Positions 21,397 to 32,412 of a DNA stretch of 64,000 nt are shown here, in pieces (the first letter of the stretch is position 1; every line of letters begins with the position of its first letter). The notes under the pieces are model-generated. The model made no database searches. It had not been told where the DNA came from and saw only the letters and a program-made list of their open reading frames with translations. A program made the translations under genes and the position numbers. The stretch is from Heloderma charlesbogerti (taxonomy: Eukaryota > Chordata > Lepidosauria > Squamata > Helodermatidae), in NCBI GenBank assembly GCA_026122225.1, contig JANEZZ010000809.1:1118501-1182500 (forward strand), in the 5' to 3' direction.

Positions 21397-21547
21397 ATCT
21401 CCTCCGGGCACGGCAAGAGGTGGCAGCTGCGGCCGCAGCACGCAATCCCGGCACCATGGAGGCTCACCTCCCTTCAGCCAGCAACTCCTCCAGTCAGCGC
21501 AGGAAGCAGGGACTCCCTCAACACCGGGATTCGCACTTCACCGAGAG
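21397..21547 (+). CDS. SAMD11: SAMD11 internal exon, QRRKQGL segment
   Basis: The acceptor is TTCCTCTGCAG and the donor GAG AG|GTACCT. The exon enters with AT (completing Asp with the G of exon 11732-11902) and leaves with AG (Arg completed in the next exon). It encodes LLRARQEVAAAAAARNPGTM, then EAHLPSASNSSSQRRKQGLP and QHRDSHFTER. This matches the human 'DLLRVRQEVAAAA' and 'QRRKQGLAQHRE' segments as I recall them. An alanine run and a Ser/Asn stretch are visible; the piece is probably disordered. In human the protein has about 16 more residues between SHG and DLL, and this copy appears to lack them. The phases join without needing another exon. Confidence 0.93.
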
Positions 21548-22022
21548 GTACCTTGCGGCCTTTCTGGCCTACTGGGTTCCAGAAGGCCCCCCCACCCCCA
21601 ATATATGGCATTGGGTTCTTCCCCACTGACCAGCGTGCCATTTGCAGGGGGTATCGGAAGCCACCGCAACAGGGCCGGGGGTCTTCATTTTCCTTTGGAA
21701 TGCTGTCAGACGGGTTCGCTTGCGCTTTGGCTGGTGTCAGCCACTGGGTTGCAGATGGCCAAGCGCGTGGAGGGTATCCAGTCTAGGACTAGGACTGGAG
21801 TCGGTACTGAGAGCCAGTGCGAACCCTGCAGGCGGAATGGAGCCCAGCTTATGAAGCAGCGGGGACACATCACCATAGCACAGGACACATCAGCATAGCA
21901 CGGGAAGGGGAAGCTGGAGGCCAGTTTTGGCTCTGCCAGACCAGGGTCAGGTGTGCAGGGTTGCTGGCAGATGGATGAAGATGCCAGAAGGCTGGCAGAG
22001 CCAAAGGTGGATGGGCTTCGAG

Positions 22023-22085
22023 TAGGGGATGCTGGGAGTTGTAGTCCAACACATCTGGAGCCCACCAGATTAAGGAAGGCTTCCT
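22023..22085. mobile_element. Half of a foldback element
   Basis: GATGCTGGGAGTTGTAGTCC and AACACATCTGGAGCCCACC form only the right arm of the foldback family. The left arm is absent. Confidence 0.6.
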
Positions 22086-23224
22086 TTTTTATTTGGTACA
22101 GCATTTTTACCCTGCTCTTCAGAGCAGCTCACACAGTCCCTGCCCTTAGGCGTATCATCTGAAACACGATACTAAAAGAAAAGGGATTGAGAAGGAGGAG
22201 GAAAGAAGCAAAGCTCAGGCACCAGTACTTCGTTTCAAAGTTCTGAGAGTGTTCTTTCTGGCAGGGAAGGGCGAAAGCCGCGCCCTGCAGCTAGGCCCTC
22301 TCTGGCTGATGGACGGGGCCAGGCTGGTCTCTCCCCTTTGCCGTGATGTTTATCCTTGGAGGCAGCCTCCCCGTGGGCTTTGCTTCTCTGGCTTGGAACC
22401 AGGCTGTGCTAGACTGGCAGCCATCGTGAGGGGAACATTCCACTCTGTTGTTGGCAGCTAAACATCGAGCTCACCCACTCCAGGAATCGCTTAGTGCTCC
22501 GTAGAGACCTCAGTCTTGGGGGATCCTGGACGTCAAGCTGCATCCCTGAGGGCAGAGGCCCTTCTTAGGGTCCCGGAGTACTTGCTAGTCCTGGGCTGTC
22601 TCAGCATTGCCTGTCTGCCTTGACCCAAGTCTCTCCAGATTCATTTTCACAGGCCATACGGTTCCCAAGCACCCTGCTTTCTAATACCAGTCTAATATTT
22701 GGACTGTATGGTTCCTCAGTGGTGAGAAGGCACTCTGCAGATGTTCAGAGGCCTTGCTTCTTTATAGTAAGGCCACCTGTTCCAGGACGGAGGCCTGACA
22801 TCCTTGACGTAGCCTCAGCTGCAGTGAAGACCTAGGAGGAGAGAGCGAGCAAGACATTGTTTTGGGTGCTGGCGTCTTCCAATCCTCTTTCCAGTGGTTT
22901 GGCTGCCCTGATGAGCTTGAGGCGTGCCTGGTGTAACTGCCAGGAAAGAGGAGCATGCGTGCATACGTGTGTGTGCGCAAGAGAAGTGTACTTCAGTTGA
23001 ACTGCCCCATAAGACACACACACGCTGCTGAACCATGCTGGAGACGGATCTGTCAGGAATGCGGACATAGGCGGGTTTCAGCTCCGACAGTTGGCAAGGA
23101 AACCTCGCAGGCTCTGTGTGGCCTGGAAAGCAGCCAGGAGACTGGCAGAAACATCACTTCGGTGGAGCGGGGCCAGCAGTGGGGCGGGGGTAGCAAGGCT
23201 GGAGGACCTCTCCGCGAAGTCCTC

Positions 23225-23640
23225 CTGCCAGGGAGTTTGTAGTGTAGCGGTGAAAACGCACCACTCCTCACGATGCTCCACACCCCAAGGAGAGTCCAAA
23301 AATTGTAGGCAGCTGTGTTGATCTGTGTCAACCAACCAGTTCTAGCAGTTTTCCTCTCCACCAGGAGCAGGGCTTTTGTGAAGCTGTTGGGTCTCAATTG
23401 CTCATTCGGGACCAAGCCACCCCAAAATGCTTTGCATTGCAACAGGGGACAGTAGAATGTTGCTGCTAGGAAAATTCATTTCCCCACTAACTACTAGGAG
23501 GATTTCAGCTATGCATGGAGGGAACAGGGAAACCGGAGCGGGGAGGAGAGACAACCTCCGCATCCCTGCTAATAAAAAAGTGCTGGCACAGCATCCCTGT
23601 GAGCCCTGCCACTGCCATGCCACTGCCAGGGAGAGCTTGG
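23225..23640 (+). repeat. Repeat family A, near full copy
   Basis: It matches 62040-62490 in the same orientation: CTCCTCACGATGCTCCACAC, TTCTAGCAGTTTTCCTCTCC, TCTCAATTGCTCATTCGGGA and the CCCTGCTAATAAAAAAGTGC end. It explains the long minus-strand frame that crosses it. Confidence 0.65.
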
Positions 23641-24113
23641 CAAACGATACTTTCAGAGTTGACCTGAATGGTGGTGGCAACCAAGGGTGGGAAGATTTTA
23701 GAGTTAACCCTTCCCCCGCCCATCGATTCTCCCTCACAAGTATCGCCCCACCTGGCTGATTCCACCACCACCCCAGTTCTGAGTTTGCTTTGGGGAAACA
23801 ATGGTTACAACCAGCTTTGGAGAGGGCAGTATATTGGTGAATCAGGAAGCAAAGCATTGAGTGCCCCCTTCTCATCACCCTGTTCTCTCCTGTAGATGCC
23901 TCCCATCCTGGGCATTCACATTGCAGGGCACATAGTAGGTAGCAGTCCCCCGCCCCCCATATTTGCCTCATCAGGTGTTGTTCTGCCCTGAAAATATAAC
24001 AGGGCATGGTGCTCATCACCGAGACCACTCTGTGTGTAGCTGCGCCTTTTTTCTTTCCACCCTATGTTGCCCAGTGGTCCAACTCAGTGGCACCTTTGTC
24101 TGATCCAGTAAAG

Positions 24114-24472
24114 CAGGGATCCTGAACCTCAGGCCATTTAGCCAAATCTCGCCCTCCTGTGGGCCAAGTCCAGCGCTCCGGGATTCCCCTGCTGGCTGTG
24201 CCCCCTTCCCCTGGCCCCACCAACTTCCCCCCAACTTCTGATTGTTTGGTGGCTTCCCGGCTTTTGCAAGTTTTCCCCCCAATTCTAACCATCTGAAAGG
24301 CTTAATTCCTGGCAGCAGGGGCTTTAAGCTACAATAGGCTGGTATGTTGGGTATTTGAGCCCCACCTTCTTTCCCTTTTGCCTTCCGCCCTGTCGACCAT
24401 TGGAATGCAGCCCCCGAGAGCTTCTCTGAAATGGGATTTGGCCCTCAGGCTGAAGGAAGTTCAACACCCCTA
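24114..24472. mobile_element. Non-autonomous hAT-like element
   Basis: Ends CAGGGATCCTGAACCTCAGG and GTTCAACACCCCTA are imperfect inverses. Flanks CAGTAAAG and CTCTAAGG agree at 5 of 8 positions. Family landmarks GTCCAGCGCTCC, AATTCTAACCATCTGAAAGG and GAAATGGGATTTGGC are shared with 36304 and 29444. Confidence 0.65.
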
Positions 24473-24799
24473 CTCTAAGGCAATTCTGATGTTCTTAGAA
24501 CTTACGGAACCATAAGGTATGTTAGTGGCTGCTGACATAGATGGCTTTTTAAAAATTAAAAAACCTGCAACCCACAAATTGGACAATGGATCTATTGACA
24601 GTTCTTAGCCGTGCTAACTCTGTGGAAGCCCCGTGTACGGAAGCAGTCAATCCAAATGTCAGATGCTGGTGTGTGCGTGAGAGAGAGCAACAGGGATAGG
24701 CTATCACCTTCATGTTGTACTTGTGAACATGCTGGACTCAGATGGACTTTAGTCTGATCCTTCAAGGCAATTCTTTTCTAGAGTAATTTTAAAAAGTAT

Positions 24800-25090
24800 G
24801 CGTGTCTGTCTGTCCCATTAGTGCCATGCCTCAGCAAACATTTGCTCAGCATTTTAAACCACCACCACGATCCTCTCTTGCCAGCACAAGAGACAGAGCC
24901 TTCTCTGTGGCGGCAACACGGCTCTGGAATGTTCTTCTGTAGAGATCTGTCAGGTTCCCTCTCTGGCCATTTTTCGCTCCAATCTGAAAACTTTTCTCAT
25001 TCGACAGGCTTTTAGTATTCATAGGTATACCACTGCCAGTTTGTGTACTCTATTTTAGATTGCTGCTTTTGGGATTGTTTATGGTGGTGT
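24800..25090 (+). repeat. L2-like LINE relic with decayed ORF2 C-terminus
   Basis: One frame still reads like the 'RAFSVAATRLWN' motif at the C-terminus of L2/CR1-type proteins (GACAGAGCCTTCTCTGTGGC, then CACGGCTCTGGAATG), followed by GGCTTTTAG and a 3' UTR. The same region is better preserved at 54634-54975. Confidence 0.6.
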
Positions 25091-26554
25091 TCTAATGTTT
25101 ATTTCTGCTTTTTCCTATATTATATCTATATAGGGGTGTATATACATACACAAAGAATATATATGGTAAAGCAATTGGCAAAACAGGAATAAATACGTAT
25201 TCTTTCCTTTCTATCAAACATTTCAGCTTCCTGATTGCAGTGCCTTTCATAATCAAGTCTAAGTAATTTATTTATATGCTGCTCATCTGCCTATAGGCCA
25301 CTCAGAGAAGCTTCACAACACAGAGAACAGATAGATATGGGATGGAAGTCCCAGGCATAAGAGACTGCAAGGAAGAATGGGTGGAGTCTTTTTAAGGGAA
25401 CTCCCTACCACTTCAAATTAGGTAGGCGCCAACCCTTCTGGGGTTTTGGCATGTACTGAAAACACACCTTTTCCAACAGGAATTTCCAGGAAGACAATAC
25501 TTATTTTGTCCGAAGACTTATTTTTGTACATCACATAGAAATGTCTTTAATATAAACAATTCATAAATATTGTCCTATGTTTTGTATAGCTTCTCCAAGT
25601 ACCCTACGGGCAGAAGAGCACAATATAAATTTCTTACTTTTATGTACTTGAAAAATCTTCTTCAAGAAGGGTGGGAGGAGGATACTAGAGCTGGCCAGTC
25701 AGTGCTGTGCATAAGTCCCTTCAGCTGAAAATGGGTTCCCTCCAAGCTCCAGCTGGGGGTAAGGTTGTATGTGTACACATTTTGTGCTCATTGTTGAAAT
25801 GCTGGGCATCTCTGCACATCCTGACATAAGCAGAGAGAGAGAGAGATTGAGACGGAGGGAGGGTGGTCCTTGCCTCAAAGAGATTCCAACAGTGGGGTGA
25901 CAGTAGAGGGGGTGAAGGAAAGAGAATGGCCAGGTAAAGAGTTGCATGCGCAGAAATGTAGATACAGAGGCTTCATTTAAGGGGTTTATCCGAAGACAGG
26001 CCTTGAGGTGGGATTTGAAGGAGAAGAGAGAGGAAGTAGCTTGTAATCATCCTGGGTCAGGAGTCCCTGGCATAATGAGCATAATGTTTTTAAAGGGAGC
26101 AGAAGAGTTCTGACGATTCCCTCCACTACCCTGCCAGCGGCAGTTCAGTCCGAGGGAAAGGGCACCTTGGACAGCCGCAGAGTCAAGATGCTCACACGGT
26201 TCATCTCTCCTTTCCCCCAGGCCTTGTGGTTTTGTGTATCAGGCTGCTGGGGGTGGGGGGAGAGGGTGTCAACAAGGTCAATCAAAGCTGCTTTCCTGTA
26301 CGCCTAGATGCTCTGAAGGGCATGGAGGTTTGAAGAGGCAGGCAGGCAGTGAATGTCCAGGGGTGGCCAGAGTGTGTGTGGGGTGGAGGGGAGGGGAGGG
26401 GGCAGCGTGGCAGAGCAAGGAGGGGCGGCTAGGGTTCTGGCTTCAACAGAACAAACTGCAGGTAGATTTATGGCGTCTGCCTTTCCCGGGAGTCAGGCAA
26501 TAATGCATGTCGTGGGGGTTGAGGGGAGTGGAAGCGGCTTGGCATGGTGCTAAA

Positions 26555-26665
26555 ATTCCATTTCAGCTTCCTGTCGGGAGCTCCACGGGGATTAGGTCAG
26601 TTCATGGATGCAGCAGCAAGAATAATTAGCCACTGAAGAATTCAGCCATTAGCTGAAGGCAGAGG
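26555..26665. promoter_or_regulatory. Candidate conserved intronic element, CRX/OTX-type sites
   Basis: Repeat-free sequence contains CACGGGGATTAGGTCAG (a GGATTA bicoid-type core), AAGAATAATTAGCCACTG and AGCCATTAGCTGAAGG. SAMD11 is a photoreceptor gene, and CRX binds GGATTA/TAATCC, so a link is plausible but unproven. Confidence 0.28.
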
Positions 26666-27139
26666 GGGGGGGGCAAGCGGGGAGGAGAGGCCCGCTGGCG
26701 ACTCGGGCTTATTTACAAAGCTGGCACTGCAGAGAGGAGGAGTGACGGAGACCTTTTCCATCTTGCTTGGCTTGCACAGGGTGGAGGCAGTCAAGCGCAG
26801 CTAGAAAGACAGCTAGGCGGCCAGCGTTTGGAGTGGATTAGATCCCTGGGTAAGAAGCAACAGGAGGGGATGTAACCCTGGCTGGTAGAGCAGGAGGTTT
26901 GGTCCCTGGGGTTGCATTCAATTGAAAGGATCTTGGGTGGCAGGGCTAGGAGTGGCCTCTCCTTGCCTGAGACTTTGGAGAGGCAGAGTGCAGGACGCAA
27001 AGCCCCAGTGGTCTGATGCACGTCAGCAGGGCCGTCTGAATGGTGTGATTCTGAAGGAATGCTGAAAAGGGGCCAATTGGCTGTAGAATTTAGTTTCCTC
27101 CTTAAAAAAAAAAAGTAAGCTTCTAGTCCTTATGGATAC

Positions 27140-27370
27140 AAGATACATTTGATACATTTCGACTAAACATTAGGAAGAACCTCACATTACAGGCTGTTTG
27201 ACAGTGGAACAGACTGCCTCAGATGGTGGTGGACTCTCCTTTCTTAGAGTTTTTCAAGCAGAGGATGGATGGCTATCGTTCAGGGATGCTGTCACAGCAG
27301 TGGCCGTTTTCCTGCATCAGCGGGGGGAGGGCTAGATGACCCTTAGAGGACCCCTCCAATTCTTTGCCTT
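27140..27370 (+). repeat. CR1 LINE 3' fragment
   Basis: CTAAACATTAGGAAGAACCT, GTTTGACAGTGGAACAGACT, TTTTTCAAGCAGAGGATGG and GGGCTAGATGACC are in CR1 order. Confidence 0.8.
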
Positions 27371-27991
27371 GAAGAAGGGCCCCTGGTGGATCAAACCAAA
27401 GATCCATCTCTAGTAGTCCTCCTTTCCATTTTGCCCAACCAGAGATCTCTGGAATCCCATAAGCATGGCATGGTGGCAATTGCCCTTCCCTGCTGCTTCT
27501 CCCCAGTGCCGCAGCTACACTACCCCATACATGGAGGTTCCTATGAACCCAGGAACTGACGAATGGCTCATCTAGTTCAGCATCCTCTTCCACACAGTGG
27601 TCAACCAGTTGCCTTTGGGAAGCCTGCAGGCAGGACGTGAAGGGAGCAGAGCCCTTTTAATGGGAGAAATGGGTGCGGCGGGAACTTAAGTTTTCCCTGT
27701 GTGCTGTTTTTCTCCCAGCTGCTGTAAACAAGGACGTAGGAACCAAAGCACCTGGAGGAGAGGGGTGTATGGATGGCACTGAGGGTGACGGCAGGGGTTG
27801 ACACCCACCCACTCCTCCCACCTTCCGAATCGCACCCTCTCCCTCCCTCTGCTTTTAGAAGTTCAGCAAAGCTTTGGGTTTTTTGCTGAACATCTAGTTT
27901 GACCCTCATAAACTGTCGCTCTCTGCAACAGTAAGGGAGAATGCCTTGTTCTATTCCTCCACCCAAACCCATCCTTGTAGAACATGGGGTG

Positions 27992-28433
27992 GGGGTGGCA
28001 ATATTGAATCTCTTTCAGCCCAAGGGCCAAATCCAATTAAGGATAAGTTTTTGAGGGCCACATTCCGGTGGTGGGCGGGTCCAAAGGCAAAAGGGTGCAG
28101 GGCCAAATGCCGGTAATCTCACAGTATTTTAGCTTTAGGGCACAATCCTACACTTGTTTAGACAGAAAAAAAAGTCCTACAACTCCCAGCATTCCCCAGC
28201 CAGCCATGGATTGTGCCCTAAAGCTCTCACTGCTAGTAACTAAACCTCGGGAGAGGCTTTTCAACTGTTTAGAAGTTTGTGCAAAAGATGGAAAACCACC
28301 AAACGTTTGGTGGTTGGGGAAATGGGATGCAGCCAGAGGAAGGGGGGTATGGCCCTCTGGGGAACTCCAGATGCTGGATTGGGACCCCAGGAGGGCCAGA
28401 TTTCACCTGCGGGTCTGATGTTCTGCACCCCTG
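27992..28433. mobile_element. hAT-like element carrying a nested MITE
   Basis: The left part has the TTGAATCTCTTTCAGCCC landmark and the right end GATGTTCTGCACCCCTG. The body matches the 10766 family. It is interrupted at 28136-28220 by a MITE with perfect inverted ends. Removing that insert restores the ATTTTAGCTTTAAAGCTCTC sequence seen, nearly identical, in the 42540 copy. Confidence 0.75.
28138..28218. mobile_element. Nested 81-bp MITE with 18-bp perfect inverted ends
   Basis: AGCTTTAGGGCACAATCC at 28131-28148 and GGATTGTGCCCTAAAGCT at 28208-28225 are exact reverse complements. Comparison with uninterrupted copies of the host element suggests a TA target duplication, and so GGGCACAATCC as the true terminus. 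Similar ends occur at 58134-58243 and 44277-44667. The inside holds CTACAACTCCCAGCATTCC. Confidence 0.8.
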
Positions 28434-28604
28434 TTTTAGAGTAAATTTCAGATCTCTCCGGTTCGGTCTGTGTTCTTTCTGCAAACACATCCTTGGATTC
28501 AACCCTGTTTTCCCCTCTCTGCCAGCTGCCCAGCATCCTCCTCCTCTCCCTCCACCCCCACCCCTTTAGAAGAGGCAGCTTGTAAGTCTGCTGGGTGTTT
28601 GCGA

Positions 28605-28800
28605 TTGGAGATGGGGTTAACAATGCACTGCACGGTTTTAACAGTATAATGTGTAACCCCGTAATGACTTAAAGTATTGATTATTTGAAGGCCATTAGCG
28701 CTTATTGTTAAAGAAAAGTCAATACTTTTAAAGCCTTGTGAACCATTTGTCTCCTCTTAAAGGACATATCAAATTTAGCAACATGCAGTTAAAATCCCCT
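28605..28800. promoter_or_regulatory. Candidate conserved intronic element, AT-rich
   Basis: Unique AT-rich sequence has GGGGTTAACAATGC, CCCGTAATGACTTAAAG, TATTGATTATTTGAAGGCC, CATTAGCGCTTATTG and TTTAAAGCCTTGTGAACC. No repeat family is recognised. Function is inferred from motif clustering only. Confidence 0.3.
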
Positions 28801-28968
28801 AATATCCTTGCACGCAAACCCCTGGATGAGCTATGTGTGTTGTTGATGGTGTGTGCACGCAACACCACATCCATATTTATATACAAATACACCTAAGCAC
28901 TTATTCCAAATCCTGATTTGTTTCCTTGGTGCTAATTTGTTAATTGTCCTTGGGTATACACACAAAAG

Positions 28969-29305
28969 GGGCTGCGGTGGCTGAGTGGTTGAGACGCTGA
29001 ATTGCAGACCGGAAGGTCAGCAGGACAGCGGTTCGAGACCCGAGTGCTGCATGATGGAGTGAGCTCCCGTCTTCAGTCCCAGCTCCTGCCAACCTAGCAG
29101 TTCGAAAGCAAGAAATTGCAAGTAGATAAATAGGTACCGCTTCGGCGGGAAAGGTAACAGCGTTCCGTGCACCTCGGTGTTCAGTCATGCTGGCCACATG
29201 ACCACGGAAGCGTCTTCGGACAGCGCTGGCTCTTCGGCTTAGAAATGGAGATCAGCACCACACCCCAGAGTCGGACACGACTGGTTGGGGACACCTTTAC
29301 CTTTT
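28969..29305 (+). repeat. Sauria-type SINE with 14-bp TSD
   Basis: It starts GGGCTGCGGTGGCTGAGTGG (A box) with a GGTTCGAGACC B box. It continues through CCAACCTAGCAGTTCGAAAG, GTACCGCTTCGGCGGGAAAG, CTTCGGCTTAGAAATGGAGA and CAGAGTCGGACACGACTGG, and ends in an ACACCTTTACCTTT tail. TATACACACAAAAG at 28955-28968 is repeated exactly at 29306-29319. The structure is the squamate Sauria SINE with its Bov-B-like 3' tail. It is the strongest clue to the organism, and the perfect duplication implies a fairly recent insertion. Confidence 0.93.
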
Positions 29306-29443
29306 TATACACACAAAAGCCTCCCTGTTTAGTCTGGATTAATTAATGCAGATGGAGCAGGCTTGTTCTCTGTTGCCCCAGAGAGCAGGACTAGAACCAG
29401 TGGCTGGAATTGCAAGGGAGCAGGTTATGGCTAAATATTAGGG

Positions 29444-29794
29444 CAGGGTCACATAACCTCCAGCTTGGGGCCAAATCCAGCTCTCCTGGGGGGCCAATCC
29501 CGCCCTCTGGGGTTCCCCTGAAGGCTGCACGTCCTCCTCCTCACCTCACACCCTCTCCCCCAATCACTAGTTGGTAGTTTCCTAGCTTTTGTGCAGTTTT
29601 TCCCCATTCTAAAAGTCAAAATGCCTCTCCTAAGGCCTACGTGCAGGTGTCTCTTTTGTATTTTTGGCCCCACCCTTTTTGTTTTTGGCCCTGCCCCCTT
29701 TTCCTTCAGCTCCACCCGCTATTGGAAGGCGGCTCTGGGGAGCTTCTCCGAAATGGAATTTGGCTGTTGGGCTGAAAGAGGTTCCTTGCCCCTG
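29444..29794. mobile_element. hAT-like element of the 10766 family
   Basis: CAGGGTCACATAACCTCCAG at the left and GGCTGAAAGAGGTTCC with TTGCCCCTG at the right, with the usual interior (CCCATTCTAAAAGTC, GAAATGGAATTTGGC). No convincing target duplication. Confidence 0.65.
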
Positions 29795-29817
29795 CGGGAG
29801 GGGAAACATCCTAGTGC

Positions 29818-29995
29818 TAAGAGCTGTTCGACAGTGGAACAGACTATCTTCAGAGGTGGCAGACTCTCCTTTGCGGAGATATTTAAGCAGAAGCTGGATA
29901 GCTGTTCATCAGACATGCATCCTGCACCACAGCTACTGCACTGAGAAGGGGTTTGGACCTAGGTGAGTTCTCCTTCAAGCTCCATGATTCTGCAA
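29818..29995 (+). repeat. CR1 LINE 3' fragment
   Basis: GTTCGACAGTGGAACAGACT, GGAGATATTTAAGCAGAAGC and GAGTTCTCCTTCAAGCTCC with ATGATTCTGCAA follow the CR1 3' order up to its octamer-like tail. Confidence 0.75.
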
Positions 29996-30094
29996 ATCAC
30001 TTTTTCTTGGTTTTGCAATCATAAACTCTATCCGCTAGGTGAGAACCCACCACTCCAGAGTCTTCTGCTATGCCTTAAATCCAGAGCTGCATCA

Positions 30095-30800
30095 TTGGGC
30101 TTCTTCACACGGAGCTGTTATCCTGCTATTGAGATTGCTCACTCATGGAAGTTTGTGGGCCCTTTAGATGACATCGTGAACCTCCAGGGCGTCTCCTGCT
30201 CTGAATGTCCTTTATTCTGTTTTTAAATAGATTGGAGATAATGAGCTATCAAATTACCCTGCTTGTGTTCTGCTTGAGTTCCCTCTGTGGAAAAGGAAAA
30301 GCTGCAAGAAGAGGAGTGAGACCAATGAAACATATGGAAGACTCAGAGAAGGGGAAGAAGGAGGGGGGAAAGGAGGCATGTGTAAAGGGAGTCATAGAAT
30401 CATATCATAGAATAGTAGGGCTGGAAGGGGCCTACAAGTCCATCACGTCCAATCCCCTGCTCAATGCAGGAATCCAAGTCAGAGCATCCCTGACAGATGG
30501 CTGTCCAGCCTCGTCTTGAACGCCTTCAGTGTGGGAGAGCCCACCACTTCCCTAGGGAATTGGTTCCATTGTCGTATTGCTCTAACAGGAAGTTTTTCCT
30601 GATGTTCAGCCGGAATCTGGCTTCCTGTCACTTGAGCCCATTATTCCGTGTCCTGCACTCCGGGATGATCAAGAAGAGATCCTGGCCTTCCTCTCTGTTA
30701 AATGCAGGAGTCCATTGTGATAACTGCATTTAAAATGGAAGCAGAAAGCCCTTTTTTAAATGCGGGATTTTAGGCTGGTGTAGAGCTGCACATTGCTCTG
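30095..30800. repeat. Dispersed repeat family B, split by a CR1
   Basis: The left part (TTATCCTGCTATTGAGATTG, AATAGATTGGAGATAATGAG, CTATCAAATTACCCTGC) and right part (AAAATGGAAGCAGAAAGCCC, GATTTTAGGCTGGTGTAGA) together match the uninterrupted copy at 49513-49834. A reversed CR1 tail occupies about 30389-30715. Confidence 0.75.
30389..30715 (-). repeat. CR1 LINE 3' end inserted in family B
   Basis: On the minus strand it ends in the CR1 tail (TCATAGAATCATATCATAG on +). It includes CCTGACAGATGGCTGTCCAG, CCACTTCCCTAGGGAATTGG and AACAGGAAGTTTTTCCTGAT on the + strand. It is better preserved than the other CR1 copies here. Confidence 0.88.
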
Positions 30801-32371
30801 ACTGCCTAGCTGGGTCTGCTAAAAAAAAAAAAGAGAGAATATTCAAATTCTGCCCCAAGAAAAGGCTGTGTTCTGCATCCCCACATAAATTATGCAAATG
30901 AAGTGGATTTGCATAATTGCTCTTCCTTTGCATGATTTATTCTGCAATGCCTGCTGCTGTGCATAATTTATACTGGTTTGGGCAATTAATAGGGAGGATT
31001 AAGGAGCTAGGCAAGGCACCAACGCCTTACCTCTGGCAGCTGGAAACCCTGTTTGGCCAACCCCTTCAGCTGATGCGATTTCAGCGGGTGTTTGCCCTGT
31101 ATTCTTTCTTCTATCTTGTCAGCCCTAAGGGCTAGAAACTTTTTCATTTTTTTAACCTTTTAATGAACGCTGATGTTCTCTGGAAGCTGAATCCTGTACT
31201 AGCTACTTTTTTACCCTGCACTTGCAGCATCTATGCAGAGCCTTGTGTATGTGCTGCAGCTCCTTGTGCTTCCCTTCATCCGACTGTCATGCCTTGCTGA
31301 ATATGCTGTGGGCTGTCATTCTGTACTGCCCTCCCAGCAAGTTAGTGTCCTTTTTAACTCTTCCAAAAACTATATAAAAAGAGAGCATCGCATAAGCGCT
31401 CTCTCTCTCCCTTGCTCTCTCTCTCAAAAGAAGACCACAGCGTAACCTTTTCAAGCCCTGTGGCAACAACTCCCACCTTCTCTACATCTTGCTTGCAAAC
31501 CCATCAGGGCCTAGGCAGATCAAGGCACCCCCAAAGGGAGAGAAAACAGGCTCTGTTCTACACGGTGTCTGGAGCCAAAACGTTGATGCTGGAAAAAGAT
31601 TGAGATTCAGCCGCTCAAAGAGGAGGCTTCCTAGCCAAGATTCAAAAGCCACTCCAACCCCAGCTCCCCTGGAATGACACTAACGGCAGTCACTAACTGG
31701 GCATTGATTTATATCCCATATTTGGGTAGGGCCATTGAGTGATGTGTTCTTCCTCCCATCCCCACTCATGACCTTGGATTCCCCCCACCCCCCAGGTGTA
31801 GACTGGTTTTTAAACATCGGCCTTCAAGGGACGTTTACTTCTTCCATATGTCTGTCACGGAAATCTCAGGATGTGGTAGAGGACTCTGGGTTAAGTTCTG
31901 GGGCGCACGCCACTGATCCTTTCAAGGTATTGGCCAGGGTTCTTAGGTCTCCTCCTTGCCTCCAGTGAAACGGAAGCATACTGTTATGTGATGTGCTCTG
32001 GTTAGACCCGTGTACAAACTTGCACATGTTCTAACGAGACACACACACACACACTTACAAGGAATCTTTAGACATTGGCAATAGAGCGTCTATGGCTAAG
32101 AAGGTGATTCCCACCCAAAGAGATTCACACTCAGACACTGTTGGAGAGGATAGTGCCACAATGACACATTTATTGAGGTTTACAAAGATTCAAATGCACA
32201 AGCTAGTTTGGGGGGAATTAGCTGAGCAAATGGATTTAACACTTAAGGCCTGTGGGGATGCTCCAGCCTTCACCAAGCTATGCTTTGGTGGGAAACTAGC
32301 TGCATTCTTGGTGAAGCTAAGCTCTGGGCCTAAGAGTAGATTTCAAGACTGTGGGAAGGAGTCTTCCCGAG

Positions 32372-32412
32372 GCCTGGAACCTACACACACACACACACAC
32401 ACGCACACACGG
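32372..32412. repeat. (CA)n microsatellite
   Basis: About 18 CA units with one CG interruption. A shorter CA run lies at 32040-32055. Confidence 0.9.

Noticed and set aside
23402..24028. 208-codon minus frame
   Set aside because: It overlaps repeat family A, and parallel frames in the other copies are broken differently.
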